From CAXRBC01 sp041158045 (GTDB lineage Bacteria; Actinomycetota; Acidimicrobiia; Acidimicrobiales; Ilumatobacteraceae): DNA of 22,505 bases. The stretch is from assembly GCA_041158045.1 (NCBI GenBank), contig JBEBCD010000027.1, positions 1-22,505 on the forward strand. The letters run 5' to 3'. Below the pieces are notes generated by a model. It worked only from the letters and a program-made list of their open reading frames with translations. It did no database searches and was not told the DNA's origin. A program made the position numbers and the translations under genes. Positions 6,583-13,709 of this stretch are shown piece by piece (the stretch's first letter is position 1; each line of letters begins with the position of its first letter).

Positions 6583-8249
6583 CGGGCGAGCTCCGAACGG
6601 AGCAGGTCGAGCCCGAGGTTGCCGAGGTCCAGCGCGTGGGCGTGCCACGCGCGCAGGTCGAACGCGGCGCCCAGCCTGCGCCGCGCGTCGTCGCGCAGCC
6701 CGAGCCACACGCGCTCGCCGAGCTTGTACGAGATCGCCTGCGCCGGCCAGCCGAGGTAGCGGTCGATCTCCGAGCGGTTGAACGCGTCGTCGCTCGACGA
6801 CCGCGCGGAGAGGAACTCGAGGGCGAGCGCCGGCGTCCACCGCTCGCCCGGGTGCCACGGCCAGTCGCGCGGGATCGTGCGCTCGCAGTGCAGGCCGATG
6901 TCCACCACGACGCGCGCGGCGCGGAACGCCTGCGCGTACAGGTAGCCCAGCCGGTACTCGGGCCGATCGAGGAAGCCGAGCTCGTCCATCAGCCGCTCCG
7001 CGTACAGCGCCCATCCCTCGCCGTGCCCGCTGACGAACTCGTTGCGCTGGAAGCGCGAGAGCCGCTCGCGGTTGACGATCGCGGTGCCGATCTGGAGGTG
7101 GTGGCCGGGTACGCCCTCGTGGTATGCGGTCGTCGGCTCGCTCCACATGGGGAAGCGCGTGCGACCGTTGGCCGGGTACCACGTCGTCCCGGGGCGCGCG
7201 AGGTCCTCGCTCGGCGGCATGTAGTACATCGCCGCCGCGCCGCCCGGCGGTGCGATCATCGCGGTGACCGTGCGGATCCCGTCGGGGATCGCGAAGTGCC
7301 CGCCCGCGACGAGCCGCGACATCGCCTCGTCCATGAGCGACTGCAGCCAGTCGCGCAGCCGGTCCTCGCCCTCGATCGAGTGCTCGGGCGCGGTGTCGAG
7401 GTGGCGCCGCACCTCGTCGAGTCCCGCCCCGGGGAGGATCTCGGCCGCGCACGCGCGCAGCTCGGCGTCGAGCCGCGCGACCTCGCCGAACGCCCACGCG
7501 TACGCGTCGTCGGCGTCCACGTCCATGCCCATGTAGCGGCGCCGCGCGATCGCGTGCCGCTCCTCGCCGACGCCGTCGCGCGGGTCGGCCACCGGCGCGT
7601 ACTCCCCGCGCAGGAACGCCGCGGTCTCGGTCAATGCGCGGGACGCGCCCGCCGCCGCGGCCTCCAGCCGCGCCGTCGGCGCGCCCGCGACCGCCGCGCC
7701 ACGGGCCGCGAGGCCAGTGAAGAACCCGGGCGCCGCGGCCGTGCCCGCCCACCCCTCGAGCATCGCGGCGACCGCGAGCACCTGCCGGCGTTGCGCGACG
7801 ACGCCCCGCTGCATCCCGAGGCGCCAGGTCTCCCGCATCCCCGCGTACGCGGCGGGGACGCGCTCCATGCGGGCCGCGATCGTGGCCCACTGCCCGGCGG
7901 TGTCGGTGGGCATGAGGTCGAAGACGCTGCGGGCGTAGTCCACGTCGCCGGCGAGGACGCGGATCGTGCGGAGGTGCTCGCCGGCGGCGCGCTCGATCGC
8001 GGACATCTCGAGGGAGTTGCGCAGCACCCCGGCCGCGAGGCGGTCGCGGTCGCCCGACGCGTCGAGCGCGTCGAGGCCGGCGAGGGTGCGGCGGTCGAGC
8101 GCCTCGCGCGCCTCGTGGCCCGCGGGGCTGAAGTCGGTCATCTCCTCGTCGCGCCCGGGGATGCCGAGCGCGGTGGCGAAGCCGGGATCGAGCTCGGCGA
8201 GGCGGTCGATGTAGGAGTCGGAGAGCGCCCAGACGGCGGAGGTCGTCAC
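6537..8249 (-). CDS. DUF885 family putative zinc metallopeptidase
   Basis: This 570-residue DUF885 protein is related to zinc carboxypeptidase-like gluzincins. The family active site is clear: TAYHEGVPGHHLQ (374-386, with H377, E378, H383 and H384) and GEGWALYAE (410-418, E411), followed by RLGYLYAQAFRAARVVVD. There is no signal peptide, so a cytoplasmic peptidase is likely; the substrate is unknown. The start is GTG 8249, one base after the TGA of the upstream 481-residue protein gene (8251-8253), so it is the third gene of a minus-strand operon. Its 3' end overlaps the L,D-transpeptidase gene by 46 bases. Confidence 0.88.
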   Translation of the reverse strand: MTTSAVWALSDSYIDRLAELDPGFATALGIPGRDEEMTDFSPAGHEAREALDRRTLAGLDALDASGDRDRLAAGVLRNSLEMSAIERAAGEHLRTIRVLAGDVDYARSVFDLMPTDTAGQWATIAARMERVPAAYAGMRETWRLGMQRGVVAQRRQVLAVAAMLEGWAGTAAAPGFFTGLAARGAAVAGAPTARLEAAAAGASRALTETAAFLRGEYAPVADPRDGVGEERHAIARRRYMGMDVDADDAYAWAFGEVARLDAELRACAAEILPGAGLDEVRRHLDTAPEHSIEGEDRLRDWLQSLMDEAMSRLVAGGHFAIPDGIRTVTAMIAPPGGAAAMYYMPPSEDLARPGTTWYPANGRTRFPMWSEPTTAYHEGVPGHHLQIGTAIVNRERLSRFQRNEFVSGHGEGWALYAERLMDELGFLDRPEYRLGYLYAQAFRAARVVVDIGLHCERTIPRDWPWHPGERWTPALALEFLSARSSSDDAFNRSEIDRYLGWPAQAISYKLGERVWLGLRDDARRRLGAAFDLRAWHAHALDLGNLGLDLLRSELARYGTTTTGVPGRAQR

Positions 8250-8250
8250 G

Positions 8251-9696
8251 TCAGTGCGTGCCCTTGTCGCGCAGGTGGCGCCCGACGTACGCGACGACGA
8301 CCTGGCGGCGCTCGACGTCGACGAAGAAGTGGATGCGCGCCTCGCCCACGCGGATGTGCGGCTTGGCGAGCACCTGCCGACCGTACCAGTCGATCGCGTA
8401 GTCGAGTCCGTAGCGGTGCACCGCCTCGTCGCTGATCGACGGCGCGAAGTTGGAGATCGCCTCGCCGCAGTCGAGGACGAACTGCGCGTCCGAGATCCGC
8501 CCGCGCACGAAGGGTCCGGCGACCTCGTCGAGCTTCATGAGCTTGGCCGCGACGCTGCGGCCGTTCATGAGGTGCGTCTCGTGCGCCGAGGCGATCGCAC
8601 GCTCGTGGAACACGAGGTTGCGCAGGTGGCGCTTGGAGTACTCGACCGCCTCGGAGAGCCGCTCGAGGTACGACGAGTCCTGGCCGAGGAGGACGAAGCT
8701 CATGAGCCGGTCCTTCTGGCGGTCGAGCTCGTCGAGCCGCGCGGCGGTCGCCTGCTCGGTGAGCGTCATGTTCTCGAGCAGCTCCTCGATGTAGGTCTCG
8801 CGCTCCTGCAGCCGCGTCTCGAGGTCGGCGATGCGCGGCGCGAGGTCGGCGGTGCGCGGCGCGAGGTCGGCGGTGCGCGGCGCGACGTCCGTGCCGCGCG
8901 ACTCGTGGTCGGCGGGCGCCGCGGGGCGGGCGGGGCGGATGATGATCGGCACGAGCGACGCGCTCGCGGCGCCGATGAGCCGGCGCATGAGCGCGTCGTC
9001 GTCGCGATCGTGGTGCTCCTCGGTCCCGCCCGGGCCCGGCCACACGACCGTCACCCAGCGGTCGGCGACGACGCGCGCGCCGAACAGCTCGTTGAAGCCC
9101 TTCTCGGCGTCCACCGAGGTGAGGTGCGCGAGGTGCGCGATGCCGACCAGCTGGCGCGCGGTGGTCTCGTCCGTGATCGTGCGGGGGCCCTTGCCCGCGG
9201 TGACCTCGATGACGACGGGGAGGCGGCGGCTCGGTGCCTGGCAGTACGCGGCCACGGCCTGGCCCTCGAGGGCGGTGTCGGCCGGCCACGGACGCGGCTC
9301 GATGCGGCGGTCGGCGTCCGTCGCGCGCATCACCCGCGACACGTCGACGAGGAGGTCGACGAGCGCGGGATCGGGGCGCTCGACCGCGCGGCGGGGGAGC
9401 ACCTCGGCCCGCGTGGGCTTCAGCTCGCGCCGCACGTCGAAGTACCACTCGCTGCGCGTGCGTAGCAGCGTCACGGTGGTCGCGCGCGCGACCGTGCGGT
9501 CGCCGTCCGGCTCGAGCAGCTCGACCTGGAAGGCCGGGTCGCCGTGCCCGCCGCGCCGCGACACGCGCACGGTCGCGGGGCGCGCGTCCTCCGGCGCGAC
9601 GCGGCGCAGCCAGTCCTCGATCCGCGCGTGGACGTCCTTGCGAGGGTCCGTGGCGGCCCGCGGCGCGGTGAGGGAGGCGCCGTACGTGGTGATCAT
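8251..9696 (-). CDS. Uncharacterised coiled-coil protein with RelE-like C-terminus
   Basis: I do not recognise a named family for this 481-residue protein. Four parts are visible. Residues 20-105 are mixed alpha/beta. Residues 107-260 contain LPVVIEV (159-165), AHLAHLTSV (187-195) and a WVTVVWPG strand (214-221). Residues 272-335 are coiled coil, opened by a seven-residue repeat (APRTADL twice, then APRIADL) and continuing ETRLQERETYIEELLENM. The C-terminal part, about 385-481, ends with PHIRVGEARIHFFVD (446-460) and QVVVAYVGRHLRDKG (465-479), a pattern like the last strands of RelE/ParE-fold proteins. I recall unnamed proteins with this order of parts elsewhere, which is memory rather than a search. 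ATG 9696 overlaps the methyltransferase stop as ATGA, so the two genes are coupled. No function is proposed with confidence. Confidence 0.75.
   Translation of the reverse strand: MITTYGASLTAPRAATDPRKDVHARIEDWLRRVAPEDARPATVRVSRRGGHGDPAFQVELLEPDGDRTVARATTVTLLRTRSEWYFDVRRELKPTRAEVLPRRAVERPDPALVDLLVDVSRVMRATDADRRIEPRPWPADTALEGQAVAAYCQAPSRRLPVVIEVTAGKGPRTITDETTARQLVGIAHLAHLTSVDAEKGFNELFGARVVADRWVTVVWPGPGGTEEHHDRDDDALMRRLIGAASASLVPIIIRPARPAAPADHESRGTDVAPRTADLAPRTADLAPRIADLETRLQERETYIEELLENMTLTEQATAARLDELDRQKDRLMSFVLLGQDSSYLERLSEAVEYSKRHLRNLVFHERAIASAHETHLMNGRSVAAKLMKLDEVAGPFVRGRISDAQFVLDCGEAISNFAPSISDEAVHRYGLDYAIDWYGRQVLAKPHIRVGEARIHFFVDVERRQVVVAYVGRHLRDKGTH
8821..8883. repeat. Three tandem 21-bp repeats inside a coding region
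   Basis: Units span 8821-8841, 8842-8862 and 8863-8883; the second and third are identical and the first differs at one base. A decayed fourth unit follows at about 8884. Each encodes seven residues on the minus strand, so copy-number change would keep frame and heptad register. Confidence 0.9.
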
Positions 9697-10355
9697 GTGT
9701 CCGCCGTCCGGGGCGCGGTCGCGCCGGCGGTCGCCGGCCGGCGCGCGAGGAGCTGCGTCGTCGCGCTCGCGCCGTCGTGGTAGCGGCCCTCGTGGATCTC
9801 GCGCTCGACCTCGCGTGCCACGACGAGGTCCCACCCGGCGAAAGCAGCGCGCACCTCCCCGAGCGTCACGGTGAGCTCGGGTGCCTGCGGGCCGCCGACG
9901 CCGCGCCCGACGTTGGCCGGGCGGTAGGCCTCGAGGAGGTACCAGCCGCCGGGCCGCACGGCGCGCGCGATCCGCGCATGCACGTCGGCGCGCAGGGCGG
10001 GCGCCATGTGGCAGAACACCGAGACGACGAGGTCCCACGCGTCGGTGCCGAGGTCCCAGGTGGCGAGGTCGCCGGCGCGGGCGTCCACGCGCGCGCCGCG
10101 CTGCGCCGCGAGGCGCAGCGCCTTGGCCACCCCCACCGGCGAGAGGTCGACCGTGGTGACGTCGTGGCCGAGTCCCGCGAGCCAGACGCCGTTGCGACCC
10201 TCGCCGTCGCCGATGCACAGCGCGCGCATCCGGCTCCCCGCGAGCGCGGGCAGCGCCATCGACTCGCGGAGGAAGTCGTTGGGTTCGGTGCCGAAGCCGT
10301 ACTCGTCCCCGGCGTACCGATCGTCCCAGCTGATCCCGCTCGAGGTCGTCGACAC
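9693..10355 (-). CDS. Class I SAM-dependent methyltransferase (TehB/thiopurine-like)
   Basis: This 220-residue protein has a Rossmann methyltransferase fold. It has an N-terminal WDDRYAGDEYGFGTEPNDFL block (10-29), typical of tellurite-resistance/thiopurine-type methyltransferases, then motif I ALCIGDGEGRNG (45-56), the acidic end of strand 2 in TTVDLS (67-72), and WDLVVSVFCHM as motif IV. A small-molecule substrate is more likely than DNA or rRNA, but none can be named. The start is GTG 10355, preceded by TAGACT with a 6-base spacer. It heads a minus-strand operon whose second gene overlaps its stop (ATGA, 9693-9696). It diverges from the SWEET-like gene across 54 bases. Confidence 0.85.
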   Translation of the reverse strand: MSTTSSGISWDDRYAGDEYGFGTEPNDFLRESMALPALAGSRMRALCIGDGEGRNGVWLAGLGHDVTTVDLSPVGVAKALRLAAQRGARVDARAGDLATWDLGTDAWDLVVSVFCHMAPALRADVHARIARAVRPGGWYLLEAYRPANVGRGVGGPQAPELTVTLGEVRAAFAGWDLVVAREVEREIHEGRYHDGASATTQLLARRPATAGATAPRTADT

Positions 10356-10361
10356 GCGCGC

Positions 10362-10367
10362 AGTCTA
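10362..10367 (-). promoter_or_regulatory. -10 hexamer TAGACT for the methyltransferase operon
   Basis: On the minus strand TAGACT is followed by 6 bases and GTG 10355. This is the only promoter candidate for the three-gene operon. Confidence 0.6.
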
Positions 10368-10397
10368 CGGATGGCCCTCCCGCCGTCGGCCCGTGGC

Positions 10398-10403
10398 TAC
10401 CGT
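10398..10403 (+). promoter_or_regulatory. -10 hexamer TACCGT for the SWEET-like gene
   Basis: TACCGT ends 6 bases before GTG 10410. It argues for this start over the in-frame ATG about 40 bases upstream. Confidence 0.55.
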
Positions 10404-10409
10404 GGCGCG

Positions 10410-11030
10410 GTGCTCGCGGAGACGATCGTCGGCGGCGCGGCCACGGTGTCGGCGGTCGCGTTCTCGTGGCCGCAGGTCGTGCGCGGGTGGCGCACCGACT
10501 CCGTCGAGGGCGTGGCACCGCGCACCTTCCTGCAGACCGCGTGCGGCAGCTCGCTGTGGACCGCGTACGGCGCCGCGATCGGCGACGTACCGCTCGTGGT
10601 GGCCAACTCGTCGATCGTGCTCGCCGCGCTCCTCGTCCTGTTGCTCTGCGTGCGCCACGGCCGGATCCGCATCGTCGAGATCGCCGCCGCGCTCGCCGGC
10701 ACCGCGGCGCTGGGATGGGTCGCCGCCGCACGCTCCGACGCCGCGCTCGGCCTCGCGTCGCTGTGCGTCGGGACGCCGGCGATCATCCCGCAGACGTGGC
10801 GGGTGTGGCGCACCGAGCGCCTCTACGGCGTCTCGGCCGTGATGTACGCGACGCTCGCGGCGTGCTGCGCCTGCTGGTTCGCCTACGGCGTGATGATCGG
10901 CGACGCCTTCGTGGCGCTGCCCAACGTGGTGGGCATCACATGCGCGTCATACATCGCGTGGCGCGCCCACGACTCCCACCGCCGCTACGCCAGCCTGACC
11001 TCCGCGGAGGCGACGCCGCAGCGCGGGTGA
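10410..11030 (+). CDS. Seven-helix SWEET-like (two PQ-loop/MtN3 repeats) transporter
   Basis: This 206-residue membrane protein has two MtN3/PQ-loop triple-helix bundles joined by one linker helix, the layout of eukaryotic SWEET sugar facilitators; most bacterial members (SemiSWEETs) have a single bundle of about 90 residues. The first bundle shows WPQVVRGWRT, LWTAYGAAIGD and VVANSS. The second shows IPQTWRVWRT, CWFAYGVMIGD and LPNVVG. Each thus keeps the PQ pair, the W-x-x-YG helix and the Asn that lines the sugar pocket in this family. The hydrophobic segment after RIRIVEI is the linker helix. Transport of a mono- or disaccharide down its gradient is inferred from the family. GTG 10410 is chosen from the TACCGT hexamer. 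The final 46 bases overlap the M14 gene. Confidence 0.85.
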   Translation: MLAETIVGGAATVSAVAFSWPQVVRGWRTDSVEGVAPRTFLQTACGSSLWTAYGAAIGDVPLVVANSSIVLAALLVLLLCVRHGRIRIVEIAAALAGTAALGWVAAARSDAALGLASLCVGTPAIIPQTWRVWRTERLYGVSAVMYATLAACCACWFAYGVMIGDAFVALPNVVGITCASYIAWRAHDSHRRYASLTSAEATPQRG

Positions 11031-12667
11031 CGCGCGGTGACCCGCACGGTCGTCCCGGCGGGCGCGCGCACCACCCAGCGATGCGAGAGACGGTCGGGCG
11101 TGCCGTCCGACATCGCGCCGCCGTCATGGGTGAAGGCGGAGCGCCCCGCCAGCTGGCCCGCGCGCACCCGGGCCTCGCCGTCGACGACGGTCGCCCCCTC
11201 GAGCTCGAGCGTGATGGGTAGCACCAGTCGGTGCTCGCGCGCCCACTGCGTGACCTCGGTGCCGAGCCAGCCGACGTTGGCCACGCCGACGCGCACCGCC
11301 CACGCCTCGCCGCCGAGCCGCTCGGCCTCCGCCCGCTTGATCTCGAGTCGGGGCGACGCCATCGCCTGGTGGATCGCGACGTCCACGTGGGGGGCGACCT
11401 CGGCGGCGAGGTGGCGCGACGGCGCATTGATCCACACGCGAAAGGCGTCGACGCCGCCGATCTCGACGCGCCCGAGCTGCGGATGGTCGTACGGGCGCCA
11501 GGGCAGGTAGCCGTCGACGCCCTGCGCGTCGCACCAGCGGCAGACCGCGAGCTCCTGTGCGGTCGTCGGCCCGACGTACCAGATGTCCGTCGGCGAGTGC
11601 TCGCCGGTCGCACGGTAGATCGCGTCCCAGAACTCGGTGGTCCACGAGTAGACGCCGAGGTGCTCGTACGCCCAGTCGTCGCCGGCCCCGCCCATCACGT
11701 GGGCCTTGTCCCAGGTGAGGTCCTCGTACACGGAGTGCACGGGGTACGTCGTGAGCGGCGTCGAGTAGGCGCCGAAGGTGCGGAAGATGTGGAGGTCGAT
11801 CGGCGGCAGCTTGGAGTCGGGCTGGCTGCTGCTCGGCCGGAGCATGAATCCGCCGGACGTGTGGAAGGCGTTGTATCCGCACACGTTGGGCCGCGCGCGC
11901 ACGGCGCGTACGAGCGCGTCGATCTCGGGCTCCGAGAGCGGGTGGTCGCCGGAGCCGGCCACCTCGGCGCCCCAGCCGGCGGGGAAGTTGCGGTTGAGGT
12001 CGAGGCCCGCCGGATCGCGCGGCGTCGGGATGGTGAAGCCGTCGTGGTCCTCCACGAGGCCCTCGGTGAGGAGGCGGTAGCGCGTCGCGCCCGCCGGCGC
12101 GCCGAGCGGTCCTACGTGCACCATGATGCGCGGCTCCTCGGGGTGCGGCGTCCATGCGCCGTCGGGGTCGGGGATGCGCATCGTGAGGATCCGACCGTCG
12201 CCGTCGACGTCCTGCGGGTGCAGGCCGGGCCAGCGGTGCCCGTCGCGCCACGGCCACGGCCGCACGCTCGAACGGTGGAACCGGGGGCTGTCCGCGAGCG
12301 CGTCCTCGACGCCGTCGGGGTTCACCCGCGGCGCGACGTAGAAGGTCCGCGTGCGCAACGCCTCGGTCACGATCGGGTCGCCCGCCGCGTGGCGCGTGAC
12401 GAGCGCGTGGATGATGTGGAGCGCGGCGACGCCACCGGTCACCTCGGTGGCGTGGATGTTGGCGTCCACCCAGTGCGCGGGCTTGGTGTCGTGCGCCCCC
12501 GTCGTCGAGTCGGTGATCGTCGCGACGAGCAGCTCGCGTCCCCGGTGCGAGCGTCCGTACGCCTCGACGGTGAGCACGCGCGGGTGGGCGGCGGCCGTCT
12601 GGCGCAGCCACGCGGCCATCTCGTCGTATCGGAGGAACCTGTCGAAGTCGTACGCGATCGCGGTCAT
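10985..12667 (-). CDS. M14-family zinc carboxypeptidase
   Basis: This 560-residue protein has an N-terminal M14 metallocarboxypeptidase domain (about 10-370) and a beta-rich C-terminal part. Catalytic features are the zinc ligands H72 and E75 in NIHATEVTGG, RVNPDG (114-119), DLNRNFPAGW (223-232, substrate-binding Asn-Arg), the third ligand H269 in NAFHTSGG, and the catalytic Glu345 in WTTEFWD. An insert rich in Asp and Trp (about 140-215) separates the first two blocks. There is no signal peptide, so it appears cytoplasmic, which is notable for a peptidase family often exported. It releases C-terminal residues from peptides or wall-peptide fragments; specificity is not readable. ATG 12667 follows TAGGTT by 6 bases. 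The stop lies 46 bases inside the SWEET-like gene. Confidence 0.9.
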   Translation of the reverse strand: MTAIAYDFDRFLRYDEMAAWLRQTAAAHPRVLTVEAYGRSHRGRELLVATITDSTTGAHDTKPAHWVDANIHATEVTGGVAALHIIHALVTRHAAGDPIVTEALRTRTFYVAPRVNPDGVEDALADSPRFHRSSVRPWPWRDGHRWPGLHPQDVDGDGRILTMRIPDPDGAWTPHPEEPRIMVHVGPLGAPAGATRYRLLTEGLVEDHDGFTIPTPRDPAGLDLNRNFPAGWGAEVAGSGDHPLSEPEIDALVRAVRARPNVCGYNAFHTSGGFMLRPSSSQPDSKLPPIDLHIFRTFGAYSTPLTTYPVHSVYEDLTWDKAHVMGGAGDDWAYEHLGVYSWTTEFWDAIYRATGEHSPTDIWYVGPTTAQELAVCRWCDAQGVDGYLPWRPYDHPQLGRVEIGGVDAFRVWINAPSRHLAAEVAPHVDVAIHQAMASPRLEIKRAEAERLGGEAWAVRVGVANVGWLGTEVTQWAREHRLVLPITLELEGATVVDGEARVRAGQLAGRSAFTHDGGAMSDGTPDRLSHRWVVRAPAGTTVRVTARHPRCGVASAEVRLA

Positions 12668-12673
12668 GTGGCG

Positions 12674-12679
12674 AACCTA
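12674..12679 (-). promoter_or_regulatory. -10 hexamer TAGGTT for the M14 peptidase gene
   Basis: On the minus strand TAGGTT is followed by 6 bases and ATG 12667. Confidence 0.6.
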
Positions 12680-12706
12680 GTGGGCGGCCCGGCCGGCGTC
12701 GGCTGG

Positions 12707-12712
12707 CAGACT
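12707..12712 (+). promoter_or_regulatory. Weak -10 hexamer CAGACT for the DUF2157-like gene
   Basis: CAGACT ends 6 bases before GTG 12719. The first base is C rather than T, as in the MpaB-type promoter, but the spacing is exact. Confidence 0.35.
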
Positions 12713-12718
12713 CGGCGC

Positions 12719-13624
12719 GTGGGGCGGGCCCGATTCGACGAGGTCCTCGACGGGCTCGTCGCGCGGGGCGCGCTCGGCGCGCAGGATGCGGCGTCGTTGC
12801 GCACGGCGAGCCGCTGGCCGTTCGGCGCGGTCGAGGCGGCCGCGGCCCTCGGCGGGCTGCTCGTCGGCGTCGGCGTGCTCGTCGTGCTCGGCTCGCTCGT
12901 GGCCGATCTCTCGCAGCTGGCCTTCGCGGCGGTCCTGCTCGTGCTCGCGGCGGCCGCATGGCTCGCGCGCCGTGCGCTCGGGGGCCGGACGGGTGCCGTG
13001 CTCGCGCGCGACGTGCTCGAGGTGGTCGCCATCGCGCTCGCGGCCTTCGCCGTGGGCACGGCCGTCGACCGGACGGGGCTCCGTGGCGAGGCCACGGCGT
13101 TCGTCGTCGCGCTGCCGGTGGCGCTGCTCGGCGCGTGGCGGGCGGGCCGCACGCGCGTCGCGGGCTCGGTGGTCGGCCCCGTGGCGAGCGTCGTCGCCGC
13201 GCTCGCGGGGACCGCCCTGCTGCGCGACGACGCCGACATCGCGGCGCTCGTGCTCGTCACGGTCGGCACCGCGATCCTCGTCTGGGTGGGTCGCGCGCGG
13301 CCCGGCGCACCGTCGGTCGCCCGCCTCGTCGGGGCGCTGGCGGTCACCGTCGGGGTGCTCGTGCCGCCGCCCGACCAGGCGCCCGAGGCGCTGCGCGTCG
13401 CGGCCTCGCTCGCGGTCGCGATCGCGCTCTTCGTGGTCGGCGCGCGCGCCGTCCGCCTCGAGGTGCTCGCGCCCGCGGCGGTCGGCCTCGCGTGGGCGGT
13501 GTACCGCGCGCTCGACGCGGCGATCGAGGACGACACGCTCGTGGGCGCGGCGACGATCGTGATCGGCGCGGTGGTGCTGGCGGCGACGGTGCGCCGCCTG
13601 CGCGTCTCCCGCCCCCGCGGTTAG
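12719..13624 (+). CDS. Polytopic membrane protein, DUF2157-like
   Basis: This 301-residue protein begins with a short soluble segment (FDEVLDGLVARGALGAQDAASL, split at residues 6-27) that resembles the helical head of DUF2157 membrane proteins. It is followed by a succession of Ala/Val/Leu-rich helices, probably eight to ten, with Arg-rich loops on the presumed cytoplasmic side. No catalytic motif is visible and the role is unknown. The GTG start is chosen from the CAGACT spacing and because the frame further upstream lies antisense within the M14 gene. Its TAG stop is the first half of the TAGCGT hexamer that probably drives the tRNA-Lys gene 11 bases downstream. Confidence 0.65.
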   Translation: MGRARFDEVLDGLVARGALGAQDAASLRTASRWPFGAVEAAAALGGLLVGVGVLVVLGSLVADLSQLAFAAVLLVLAAAAWLARRALGGRTGAVLARDVLEVVAIALAAFAVGTAVDRTGLRGEATAFVVALPVALLGAWRAGRTRVAGSVVGPVASVVAALAGTALLRDDADIAALVLVTVGTAILVWVGRARPGAPSVARLVGALAVTVGVLVPPPDQAPEALRVAASLAVAIALFVVGARAVRLEVLAPAAVGLAWAVYRALDAAIEDDTLVGAATIVIGAVVLAATVRRLRVSRPRG

Positions 13625-13627
13625 CGT
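13622..13627 (+). promoter_or_regulatory. -10 hexamer TAGCGT for tRNA-Lys, overlapping a stop codon
   Basis: TAGCGT ends 8 bases before the mature tRNA 5' end at 13636, so transcription would start at or within a base or two of it. The first three bases are the stop codon of the preceding gene. Confidence 0.45.
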
Positions 13628-13635
13628 GACGACGC

Positions 13636-13708
13636 GGGTCGCTAGCTCAGCTGGGAGAGCAACGGACTTTTAATCCGGAGGTCCTGGGTTCGATCCCCAG
13701 GCGACCCA
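13636..13708 (+). tRNA. tRNA-Lys (anticodon TTT)
   Basis: This is a 73-base cloverleaf. The acceptor stem GGGTCGC (13636-13642) pairs with GCGACCC (13701-13707), and the discriminator base is A13708. The D stem is GCTC/GAGC. The anticodon loop CTTTTAA (13667-13673) has TTT at 13669-13671, the variable loop is AGGTC, and the T stem CTGGG/CCCAG encloses TTCGATC. The anticodon stem has one mismatch at its outer pair (A27-G43). CCA is not encoded: the bases after the discriminator are CATG, where ATG is the next gene's start codon. Confidence 0.97.
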
Positions 13709-13709
13709 C

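Noticed and set aside
8821..8883. Tandem repeat as a CRISPR array
   Set aside because: Units are contiguous without spacers and encode a seven-residue repeat in frame.
892..11030. TGA stops (for example 892-894, 5930-5932 and 11028-11030) as selenocysteine codons
   Set aside because: Read-through frames give no family-like extension or Cys-aligned position, and I see no convincing hairpin after the TGA codons.
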